DNA of 44,977 nucleotides from an uncultured Clostridia bacterium (GTDB lineage Bacteria > Bacillota > Clostridia > Christensenellales > UBA3700), in assembly GCA_947174325.1 (NCBI GenBank), contig CAMWIL010000004.1, forward strand, positions 1 to 44,977, in the 5' to 3' direction. Below, one piece after another: positions 18,716 to 27,760 of this stretch (position 1 is the stretch's first letter; every line of letters begins with the position of its first letter). Both the position numbers and the translations under genes were made by a program. A model generated the notes under the pieces. That model was not told the DNA's origin. It did not search any database and saw only the letters and a program-made list of their open reading frames with translations.

Positions 18716-21700
18716 ATGGATATAAGGAATAGGAAATTGAGTGGCGTTTTAGCCTTATCTATCTTGATAATTGTCTGTATATGCTTTACAAGCATAGCGT
18801 CTTTTTTTATTTCAACCAAAGTTGCGAATGCTTTTAATACAGTTATCGGTATGGCTAACAGTAGTACTAATATAGGCGAGATGTTGTTGGAAAATTATGA
18901 AGAAGACACTTCATCCAACTCCAAAGTGTTCAATAAAGATGTGTTTTATGAACTTATTCATCAGATAACAAACGTAGAGAATCCTGATATAAATACTCTC
19001 GAAGGTTTAGGTGTTGAAGAAAAGACGGCAGCGGACTTTCGCAGTTATAATGACGCATTGGACGTCACCGTTACGATCGCTGGCATACCATGGGCGGCAA
19101 CTTATTTGTCAACAAACGATAATGGCGATCCGATATTGACTTTATGGCAAGCAGTGCCAATGACTTATTATTATTTCGACGTAAGTACAAATAAAACCAC
19201 GTCTGTTAGTACTAGTACAGGACCACATTATAATGGGGCAGACAACTATTCTGACACATTGTCTAAATATCCCTCCAATTTATACGGTACGAGTCTTATT
19301 GCGACTTGCGTACTCAACAATGGAGGCGATTGGGCGCAGACAGGTACTACGTTAACCAAAGTAGAGCAAAAAGAAAATAGTTTTTATGCCAAATTCACAA
19401 TGGATAACGTATCGGGTAGTTTGACTTCATTTATAGAAATACCCAACAATATGCCATATCAAAAAGATCCGGACAAAGAAAGTACAAAGACGTATGCATA
19501 TTCGACTAGTATCAAATATGATTGCAATAACGATGCTTTGGTGGCGCCTAATGCCGATAATATGTATAGCACGTCTTATACTTATTCTGGAAATAAAAGT
19601 GTTAACTCTACCGCCTATACCGCATGGGGCGACGATAAGTTATGGTTGCCTAGTATGGCAGAAGTAGGATTCTCTACAATTGGCGGCGCTACTAGCGGTC
19701 TATGGAAAACGTCGACCAAGAATAGGGCGCTAGGTACAAGTGTGACATATTTTTGGACGCGTTCTACATATTATAATAGTTATTGCAAATTATACGTTGC
19801 TGGAGCCTTGGGCGCATCTTCAAGTAACAGTAATGTTGCTGCTTTCAATAATGTAGCGCTCCCCGCGTTTCATCTTAATCTAAGACTTGCGGCTGAAAGA
19901 GCAGGTTTGGCGCCTATGGATGAGCCTAACGACGTCGAATTTGAATATACAGGTCAAAAGTTTTCCATTACTGACGTAGATGACAGTCTAAAAACTTGGT
20001 ATGACGAAGACAAGATAGGGATAACGTATCCCGAAGATATGACCAACGCAGGAGTGCATCAAGTTATTGCTACAATAAATCAAGATTTAGCAGACAAAGG
20101 ATATACGTTCAAAGGCGATCCTGACGAAGAGAAGGGCGAGAACGAAACAACGAGAGTATTCAACTTCACAATTACCAAGAAGAAGATAACGCTATCTGTA
20201 CTCTTAGATAGCGGAGGAATGCCGTATATAGATTTCGACACAGGGCAGTTATGCGAGGGAGATACGGCGGAGAATGGGCGAGCGCCGGTATTGGGATTGA
20301 AATACACAAGTCAGGACGGCGCGACGGACTACGGTACCGATCCGCCAACGGTGGTGGGCAAGTACAAGGCTACTGCGTATATTGAGGACGCAGAAGACTG
20401 CAACTATGAACTTGCTCAGACATATACTTGCAACTTTGAGATAAAGCCAAAAGACGTGGACAAGCCTACGCTGGCAGTTACTTCGCAAGAATACAGCGGG
20501 GATTGGCTGGAATTTACGCTTGCCAACGTTACTGACGACGTAAGTATCACAGTGAAGAGAAATACCGAGACGTCGCAGACAGACGGCGATCCAATAATAA
20601 TTGAAGATACCGTCAAAGTTAAACGGGCAGGTTCGTATACTATCACAGTTTCGCTTGCCGACGGCGGAGATGCTACGCAGTGGACAGGTACGACAAGTAA
20701 TGCGTCATACACTATAACGTTTACCGTCGCGCAAAAGACGCTCAACGTAAGTTTTGAGAGCAGTACGGGCGCGTGGAGTTGGGAGAACGGCAAGGGCGGA
20801 AGCATAACCGCAGGCGAGGACAGTTTGTCAGACGACGACGTATCGCTTAGTCTGTATTACTATCTCTCTACAGCGTCAGGAAATAAGGTGACCGTTACTT
20901 CGCCTTTCGACGCGTCTGCGCTTGGAATAGGCACTTATTATTTCTGCGCAACGCTGGACGCTTCTTACGGCAACAACGCCAACTACGCTATTGCGGGCAA
21001 TCTTGCTTCGCAAGAGTTTAAAGTAACGGAAATCAACGCGGACATTACCGCCGTAACTTGGTATTACAGACAAGGAAGCGACCAAGCGCCTGCTTCGGTA
21101 ACAAACGGGGTAGTTCACGTACCTTATACGGGCAGCGCGTATACGTTTTTCGTGGACGATACGCAATTTGAATCGCTTGGCGTAAAAGTGGATACAACGT
21201 TTGCAGCCAACGGATATCAGAACGTGACGGGTACCAACGCAATGACGGCTTCGCTCACTGCGACGGTGAGAATAGTTCCGTTATCTGGATATAAATTCTC
21301 GTCGGGAACGTACAAAGAGTTTACGCTCGAATGGCAGATAGACAAGGCGGAGTACGATTTGTCGGGAGTTTCTTGGAGCGCGAAAGAACTTACTTACAAC
21401 GGCAAGTCGCAGACGGTTACGCTCACCGGACTACCAACCGGACTTAGCGTATCGAGGTATATTTATTCGCCGACTTCTACAGTCAACGTGGGAGATTACA
21501 CGGCGAGCGTGGGTAGTTTTGCCAATACAAATTCAAACTACAACACGCCTTCGGTAGATGCTTTCCAGAATTATTCGTGGAGCATAGTAGCGATAAAGAT
21601 ATACGTATCTTGGGATTTTGACGAAAACTCCGACAGCGAAGGCTCCGTATATTTCGTGCCGGTTCTTAATTCGGACAACGATAAGGTAGAGTACGCTTAT

Positions 21701-24700
21701 TATACCGACGACAACGGCAGACCGAGCAGTACGCAGATTTCTCTCTCGGACATTGAAGTGGACGAGACTACGTTGGTTTATTATTGGGTGAAAGTATCGT
21801 TGAAGAGTTCGTATTCTAATTTCTATCAATTAGTAGACGAAACAGGCAACGACCCGGCGTATTACATATCTTTCCCTGTCGGCGACAATAAGACTCCGGT
21901 ATCGGTATCGTTGGAAAACAGTTCTGTTACGTATAACGGCAATCAACAGCCTGTATCGCTTATTATCAGCAACGTAATGATAAAAGAGAGCGATTTTACT
22001 ATCGAATACTCTGCGGACGAAGGCAAGACGTTTAATTCGGCAGCTCCAACAAATGCAGGTTCATACGTCGTGCGTATTACGCTCTCTCAAGAGGACTACG
22101 CGCTTACCGGACAGAAAGAATTTACTTACGAAATAGCCAAAGCCGATTATGACTTATCCAACGTAGCTTGGGTATATTCAGGTACGGACGGAAGTTCGGG
22201 AGATTATTCAGCCCCGTTTACGTATAACGGAATTACTTACACTTTGACGCTCAGCGGTTTCCCCGCCGGCGTGAGTGTGGCAAGCGGAGCATACAGCGGA
22301 AACGTAGGCGCAAACGCAAATGATTATACCGCTAAAATATCTTCCGTTACAGCCGATACGGCAAACTACAACGTAATAGATACCACTCAATTTGACCTTG
22401 ATTGGAAAATAGAGAAAGCGCAGATAGTTATTTCTTGGACGGAGAATAAGGAAACGTCGGGAACTAACGAATTTGATATCTGGGTAGCGGAGACTTCGCA
22501 GTATTATAATTCCGCGTATTATCGTTGGGAGCAATGGGACGGTTCTGCTCCCGTTGCGGGCGCAAGCGCGCTTAGCTATGACGAAGTAGTCGGTTCGTTC
22601 AACGAGGCAGTAAGCGCGAAATTCGTCTGTTACGTTGCGCTGAAAGACAGCGACAACTACGCTGTATCCGGCTTGGCGTTTAAGGAGTTTGAAATCGGCG
22701 GAAATAAGACGGCTGTCACGTTGCAAATAAAAGTTGCGGAGAAAGTATACGACGGAGCAGCGTTTGAGCCGTCCGCCGCGGCTTATCTGCAAGACGGAAC
22801 GCAAGTTTATGCGGAATTCGAGTTCTCGTATTTTGACGAAAATGGCGAGCCGTTGGGCAACACCGCGCCTGTAAACGCAGGTAATTATACGGTTCAAATT
22901 TCCTTAAAGGGTTCGTATTCCGACGACTACGTGATAAGCGGAGACAGTTCGTTTGCGTTTGAAATCAAAAAGGCGCAGTACGATATATCTTCTCTTAGAT
23001 GGACGGACGGGGAAAACGAGTACGAAATCAGCGATAGCATATCCTTTATTTACAGCGGCAATACGGTTACGCTTGGACTTATAGGAAATGATGAAATAAC
23101 TGACTTTGAGGTTGAACTTTCGGGCGAGACGAGCGGAAAGGACGCGGGAAGTTATGATATCACAATAAATATAAAAGTAAATCCGAATTATGAAGATTGC
23201 GATATACCTGAGTTATTTACTTGGACGATAACGCCGCTTGCAGTAGATTTAAGCGGAATAACGTGGAATTACGATACTGCAAAGCCTTATGTATATAAGC
23301 GCGACCAAAATGGGGTTGTTTTGCAAAGCGTTGAACTTGCCATTCCCGAAACGCTTCCGCAAGAAGTCATTGACGCTATTGTCGCAGTCAACGGCTTGTA
23401 TGGCGGAACATACTATGCGACGGGAGTAGGAACGTACGAGGCGACTGCCGATCTTACCGTATTAAATACGTATACAGACAACGGCTTTAAGATAGGCAAC
23501 TTTGATATAACGTGGGCGGATCTCGGAAAATTAACTTGGAAGATAAATTCAAACGATTTCGAAATGCCTATATATGACGGCAGTTGGAAGGTATTTGACG
23601 GCGATACGCACGATTTTGCCGCTGCATGCGGTCTGCCCGAAGATTGGCAATACTATATAGATATTACAATCAATATCACTTTGCCAGACAATACGACTCA
23701 ATCGTATGGGGGAGTGGACGGAATAGTTTGGATGGGTTACGACGCTGGAGAATATGAACTTGTCTTTACCGTAAAAGAAGGTATCAACGCCAGTGGCGAT
23801 TACAACGTTTGGATAGGCGACGACGATACGCAAACGCTAAGAGTCAACGTTTCGCCGCGAGTTGTAACGGTGTCAGGATGGAGAGGTACGGGAACTAAGG
23901 CTCAGGCGCAGTTCGACGGCGACGTATTGTCGCAGTGGTATTCGTACGTAGTCTATGATTCCAAAAATCAAGTTGCGCAAGCGGACGCGTCGACCGGCAA
24001 GTATGCGCCGGGAACGTACACGCGTACGGTAGAGGCGACTTCGCAGAATATAAAAATACAATTTACAGGCGCGGAAAAGGTTGCTTTTGAAGTTGACGAA
24101 TCGGGTAACGAAGTCGGCGTTGAGATACCTGACGAACCTGGCGAGCCGGACGTTCCTGACGAGCCTAACGAGCCTGGAAATGACGACGAACAGCCTGACC
24201 AACCGACTGACGGAGATAAAGACGAGAAAGGCGACGCTTTGAGCGAGTTACTTGCAAAGCTCAAAGACTTGCCGTTGTGGCAGTTGATAGCAAGCTTGAT
24301 AAGCATAATATTGATTTTGATATTCCTAGCTAAGATGGCAAGCAACGAAAGCAAGAGGAAGAAAGCCAAGAAGACGATTAAGAAGAAGTATAACGACTTA
24401 TACGCGGCTACGTTCTTAGGGTTAGCGCCTACGAATTGGACGGTGATAGCGTGCGCGCTGATAGGAGTTGCGGTACTCTCGTTTATCTTTATGCTGATAT
24501 CTCAAAAGCGTCGCGGTAGCGCGGAAGAAGCGTTGGATGACGCTAAAGAAGAATACGAGCAAGCGCAAGCCAAGAAAAAAGACGACGAGATGAAGTCAAT
24601 GCTTATGGGAATGAGCGGACGTCAACAAATCGCAGTACCTGAAATGGGCGAAATACGCGGTATGATAGAGGACGCTATGAGCAAAAATATGCCCCAACAA

Positions 24701-25651
24701 TCATCGGCAAACGACGAATTTGTGCAAAGACTGATGGACGAGAATGCAAAGAGTCAGCAAGCGATTCAAGACTTAATGCAAAAACTCGCCGAACAACAAT
24801 CTTCTATGCTTTCGGCAGAAAGAGAGGTTGCGGCAAGCAACGTAAGCGATGAAATGCTTGCTGAATTGCAAAAGACTATGAGAGCAATGCAAAAGCAAAT
24901 GAACGAAGTTAAAACGGTAGCTGCAGCTAACGTCAGTGACGAAACTATACTCAAAGTAGTTGAAAAGACGGAGCAAAACGACGAAACTATAAAACTTATC
25001 TTACAAAATCAACAAATCATAATGGATAAGTTGGAAGAACTGTTTTCAAGACCCGTCGAGAAGCAAGTGGTCGAAGTGCCTGTCGAAAAGATAGTGGAAA
25101 AAGAAGTAAAAATAGAAGTTCCCGTCGAAGTCGAGAAGGTAGTCGAGAAAGTCGTGGAAGTACCTGTTGAGGTCGAGAAGATAGTAGAAGTTCCCGTAGA
25201 AAAGGTAGTTGAAATTCCTGTTCAAAAACCTGCTCCCAAAGCAAAGACAGCTACTCCAAGACTTACGCTAGATGAAGCATACGAAAAGCTATCCGCAAAG
25301 CAGAAAAAGTTCTTTGATACGCTCAAAGATTACGCAATGAGCAAAGATAAATGCAAAGAGAAGAAATCTACGTATTATATCTTGCTAGGTCAATCTTCCG
25401 TCAATCCACTTGTGAAGCTTACTATTAAGAAAGACACAACTGTAGCATTGTTTAAGATGGAAGACGAGTTTATGAAAGACATCCGTCGCAACGCAACCAA
25501 TGACGGAGCAAAGATAAAGGTCAAAGAGACGGAAGTAATCATATCGGACGTACAAGCAATGAAAGCGGCGAAAGAAATGATAGACCTTAGGGAAGATCAA
25601 ATTGAAAGATATAGCGACTTTTTGAAAGAGCAGAGGGCTATGATGAAGTAG
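18716..25651 (+). CDS. Giant secreted/membrane Ig-like-repeat protein with DUF6273-like N-terminal domain and C-terminal coiled-coil
   Basis: 2311 aa; N-terminal hydrophobic signal; LWLPSMAEVGF...FWTRSTYY segment; repeated MBG/Ig-like units (YNGxxxxVxLxG...NAGSYxVxITL...Y.I.KA.YDLSxVxW); PDEP-rich linker; two TM helices; PVEK/VEV repeats. Confidence 0.8.
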   Translation: MDIRNRKLSGVLALSILIIVCICFTSIASFFISTKVANAFNTVIGMANSSTNIGEMLLENYEEDTSSNSKVFNKDVFYELIHQITNVENPDINTLEGLGVEEKTAADFRSYNDALDVTVTIAGIPWAATYLSTNDNGDPILTLWQAVPMTYYYFDVSTNKTTSVSTSTGPHYNGADNYSDTLSKYPSNLYGTSLIATCVLNNGGDWAQTGTTLTKVEQKENSFYAKFTMDNVSGSLTSFIEIPNNMPYQKDPDKESTKTYAYSTSIKYDCNNDALVAPNADNMYSTSYTYSGNKSVNSTAYTAWGDDKLWLPSMAEVGFSTIGGATSGLWKTSTKNRALGTSVTYFWTRSTYYNSYCKLYVAGALGASSSNSNVAAFNNVALPAFHLNLRLAAERAGLAPMDEPNDVEFEYTGQKFSITDVDDSLKTWYDEDKIGITYPEDMTNAGVHQVIATINQDLADKGYTFKGDPDEEKGENETTRVFNFTITKKKITLSVLLDSGGMPYIDFDTGQLCEGDTAENGRAPVLGLKYTSQDGATDYGTDPPTVVGKYKATAYIEDAEDCNYELAQTYTCNFEIKPKDVDKPTLAVTSQEYSGDWLEFTLANVTDDVSITVKRNTETSQTDGDPIIIEDTVKVKRAGSYTITVSLADGGDATQWTGTTSNASYTITFTVAQKTLNVSFESSTGAWSWENGKGGSITAGEDSLSDDDVSLSLYYYLSTASGNKVTVTSPFDASALGIGTYYFCATLDASYGNNANYAIAGNLASQEFKVTEINADITAVTWYYRQGSDQAPASVTNGVVHVPYTGSAYTFFVDDTQFESLGVKVDTTFAANGYQNVTGTNAMTASLTATVRIVPLSGYKFSSGTYKEFTLEWQIDKAEYDLSGVSWSAKELTYNGKSQTVTLTGLPTGLSVSRYIYSPTSTVNVGDYTASVGSFANTNSNYNTPSVDAFQNYSWSIVAIKIYVSWDFDENSDSEGSVYFVPVLNSDNDKVEYAYYTDDNGRPSSTQISLSDIEVDETTLVYYWVKVSLKSSYSNFYQLVDETGNDPAYYISFPVGDNKTPVSVSLENSSVTYNGNQQPVSLIISNVMIKESDFTIEYSADEGKTFNSAAPTNAGSYVVRITLSQEDYALTGQKEFTYEIAKADYDLSNVAWVYSGTDGSSGDYSAPFTYNGITYTLTLSGFPAGVSVASGAYSGNVGANANDYTAKISSVTADTANYNVIDTTQFDLDWKIEKAQIVISWTENKETSGTNEFDIWVAETSQYYNSAYYRWEQWDGSAPVAGASALSYDEVVGSFNEAVSAKFVCYVALKDSDNYAVSGLAFKEFEIGGNKTAVTLQIKVAEKVYDGAAFEPSAAAYLQDGTQVYAEFEFSYFDENGEPLGNTAPVNAGNYTVQISLKGSYSDDYVISGDSSFAFEIKKAQYDISSLRWTDGENEYEISDSISFIYSGNTVTLGLIGNDEITDFEVELSGETSGKDAGSYDITINIKVNPNYEDCDIPELFTWTITPLAVDLSGITWNYDTAKPYVYKRDQNGVVLQSVELAIPETLPQEVIDAIVAVNGLYGGTYYATGVGTYEATADLTVLNTYTDNGFKIGNFDITWADLGKLTWKINSNDFEMPIYDGSWKVFDGDTHDFAAACGLPEDWQYYIDITINITLPDNTTQSYGGVDGIVWMGYDAGEYELVFTVKEGINASGDYNVWIGDDDTQTLRVNVSPRVVTVSGWRGTGTKAQAQFDGDVLSQWYSYVVYDSKNQVAQADASTGKYAPGTYTRTVEATSQNIKIQFTGAEKVAFEVDESGNEVGVEIPDEPGEPDVPDEPNEPGNDDEQPDQPTDGDKDEKGDALSELLAKLKDLPLWQLIASLISIILILIFLAKMASNESKRKKAKKTIKKKYNDLYAATFLGLAPTNWTVIACALIGVAVLSFIFMLISQKRRGSAEEALDDAKEEYEQAQAKKKDDEMKSMLMGMSGRQQIAVPEMGEIRGMIEDAMSKNMPQQSSANDEFVQRLMDENAKSQQAIQDLMQKLAEQQSSMLSAEREVAASNVSDEMLAELQKTMRAMQKQMNEVKTVAAANVSDETILKVVEKTEQNDETIKLILQNQQIIMDKLEELFSRPVEKQVVEVPVEKIVEKEVKIEVPVEVEKVVEKVVEVPVEVEKIVEVPVEKVVEIPVQKPAPKAKTATPRLTLDEAYEKLSAKQKKFFDTLKDYAMSKDKCKEKKSTYYILLGQSSVNPLVKLTIKKDTTVALFKMEDEFMKDIRRNATNDGAKIKVKETEVIISDVQAMKAAKEMIDLREDQIERYSDFLKEQRAMMK

Positions 25652-25730
25652 ACGACCGCGAGACAGACCGCGTATAGCGGCATACCTTTTGCAATAACGA
25701 CTTTGGTCGCTCACTACGACTTAATAAAGA

Positions 25731-25766
25731 GCGAGTACCTTTATCAAAATGTACTCGCAAATTTTA
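25731..25766 (+). terminator. Putative terminator of giant gene
   Basis: GCGAGTAC-ctttatcaaaat-GTACTCGC followed by AAATTTTAC. Confidence 0.55.
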
Positions 25767-25838
25767 CAGTAACAATTTTAATAAAAAATTTTTCAATATG
25801 GTATTTATTTTTGTTGAAGTGTATGGTATACTGATTTT

Positions 25839-26915
25839 ATGAAAAAGAATAGAAAACTTTTAGGATTTATGATATTTGTAATTTACGGGCTGTTGGCGAT
25901 AACTATAGTTTTGCCTATGATCGCTACGGCTTGTATTATTAAGTTTGCGTTTGGAAGAAGAGTCGGCAAAGCGAATAAGCATATGGTTTTGGAAGAATTT
26001 CCTGATATGATAACGCATCCTGTTAAGTTTAAGAGCGGTAAGAATAATCTTGCCGGATATTTTGCTGTGGGCAAAGACGTAGATGCCAAAGATTACAAGG
26101 CGGTCATGATCGTTGCGCACGGCATTGGTTGTTCGAGAGCAAGTTATATCAACCGTTACGATTATTTCGCAAGAAAAGGTTATATTGTATTTGCATACGA
26201 TTGTACGGGAACTTGCGAGAGCGAGGGCAAGGGAATTCAAGGACTTGTGCAGTCGCAGGTGGATTTGGATAATGCGATAAACTACATAAGCAGTCTGGAA
26301 GAGTTGAAGGACTACAAAATACTCGTCTACGGACACAGCTGGGGCGGTTACGCTACGGCTACGGAGCTCAACAGCAAGACGGCGGAAAAACTTACTGCGG
26401 TCGCAACGCTTTCCGGCTTTGACGATATTTGGGGCATATGCGAATACCAAATCGCAAAATATGCGACGAAAATCGTCGTGCTTACAAAGCCGTGGGTATA
26501 CTTGTATTATATTTTAAGATACGGCAAACGCGCGCTGTATACCGGCATAGGCGGCGTGAGTAATTTCCACGGTCCGGTACTTGTAATGCACAGCAAGGAC
26601 GACCCGACGGTACACTTTGAAAATTCCGTGGCGATACACGAAGATAAGAACAAAAATCCGCAGGCAAAGTTTGTCATATTCGAGGATAGAGGTCATACGC
26701 TTTCCCGTCCGGTAGAGGCGGAAAGAGAAATCAAGAGATTGCACAAGGGCAAGAAAACCCAACTTGCAATGGGCAAAATGAATATCTTTGAATACAACGT
26801 CAATACGGGCTACGAATATTGCGATAAATCTTTGGTTTACGCTACCGATTACGAATTTTTGGATAGTGTAAACGAATTCTTTGAAGGCGTATTGAATAAT
26901 TCTGCGGCTCAATGA
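25839..26915 (+). CDS. Alpha/beta hydrolase with N-terminal TM segment
   Basis: MIVAHGIGCSRASY...FAYDCTGTCES...VYGHSWGGYATATEL...VLVMHSKDDPTVHFENS...DRGHTLSRP. Confidence 0.9.
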   Translation: MKKNRKLLGFMIFVIYGLLAITIVLPMIATACIIKFAFGRRVGKANKHMVLEEFPDMITHPVKFKSGKNNLAGYFAVGKDVDAKDYKAVMIVAHGIGCSRASYINRYDYFARKGYIVFAYDCTGTCESEGKGIQGLVQSQVDLDNAINYISSLEELKDYKILVYGHSWGGYATATELNSKTAEKLTAVATLSGFDDIWGICEYQIAKYATKIVVLTKPWVYLYYILRYGKRALYTGIGGVSNFHGPVLVMHSKDDPTVHFENSVAIHEDKNKNPQAKFVIFEDRGHTLSRPVEAEREIKRLHKGKKTQLAMGKMNIFEYNVNTGYEYCDKSLVYATDYEFLDSVNEFFEGVLNNSAAQ

Positions 26916-27364
26916 AAGTTTATATAAAAGAACGTTGCGCCGATATTCAAAAGGCTAAAACCGAATTGCTGAGAGCGCATTTTTCCGGCGATAAGAATTA
27001 TGAGATACGGAATTTGCAAAGCGGTAGCCCCATACTTGTTTGCGCTCAGGAAGAGGTCGGATATATTTCTATATCGCATACCGACGATACGTTGATCATT
27101 GCGTTTGCGGACAAGCCCGTAGGAATAGATATAGAACGCCGAAGCCGCAAAGTGTCGCCTAAGGTATGCGGAAGTATTGAAGAATGGACGAGACGCGAGG
27201 CATACGGTAAATGGCTGGGCGTGGGTATAAATAAAGAGGTTTTGTCAGCGCAGTTGCCTGATAATATTATAAATACGATATATTACGGCGAATTCGTTGT
27301 CAGCGTGTGCGGCGAAGAGGTCGTAGACGGCGAAACAGTGATTGACAACTCTTATGACGCATGA
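26912..27364 (+). CDS. Compact 4'-phosphopantetheinyl transferase (Sfp-like)
   Basis: GYISISHTDDTLIIAFADKPVGIDIERRSR and WTRREAYGKWLGVG motifs; ATGA overlap with upstream hydrolase. Confidence 0.85.
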   Translation: MKVYIKERCADIQKAKTELLRAHFSGDKNYEIRNLQSGSPILVCAQEEVGYISISHTDDTLIIAFADKPVGIDIERRSRKVSPKVCGSIEEWTRREAYGKWLGVGINKEVLSAQLPDNIINTIYYGEFVVSVCGEEVVDGETVIDNSYDA

Positions 27365-27370
27365 TATAAT
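27342..27370 (+). promoter_or_regulatory. Consensus sigma-A promoter for the acyl carrier protein gene, overlapping the PPTase 3' end
   Basis: TTGACA-N17-TATAAT. Confidence 0.75.
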
Positions 27371-27413
27371 TATTAAAGTGATATGCGATTTGATCGCAAC
27401 GTAGGAGGCAAAT

Positions 27414-27641
27414 ATGGTACTTGAAAAGTTGAGTAAAATCATCGCCGATCAACTCGGTATGGAGCAGAGCAAAATTACTAAGGCTACTTTGCTTAAAGAG
27501 GAGTTGCTTGCTGATTCTCTTGATATTGTTGAGATAATAATGTCTTTGGAAGAAGAGTTCGGAATTCAAGTTGACGATAATGACGCTCTTGCTTTCAAGA
27601 CGGTCGGCGACGTCGCAGAGTATATCGAAAAAAATATTTAA
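27414..27641 (+). CDS. Acyl carrier protein
   Basis: LLADSLDIVEIIMSLEEEFGIQVDD (DSL phosphopantetheine site). Confidence 0.95.
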   Translation: MVLEKLSKIIADQLGMEQSKITKATLLKEELLADSLDIVEIIMSLEEEFGIQVDDNDALAFKTVGDVAEYIEKNI

Positions 27642-27692
27642 TTAGCTATCAATTAGTAAAACAAAAGTGTTTTTGTTTTGTTGTCTTCATTT

Positions 27693-27726
27693 GTAAAAGG
27701 CATATCCTTTCGGATATGCCTTTTAC
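27693..27726. terminator. Bidirectional terminator between acp and leuB
   Basis: GTAAAAGGCATATCC-tttc-GGATATGCCTTTTAC, perfect 15-bp stem. Confidence 0.8.
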
Positions 27727-27760
27727 GTTTTATAACGTTGTTGATACTTTCTATTAACTA

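Noticed and set aside
22208-22897. 229-aa minus-strand ORF inside the giant gene
   Set aside because: Shadow ORF within repeat-coding DNA; sense frame is continuous and domain-bearing.
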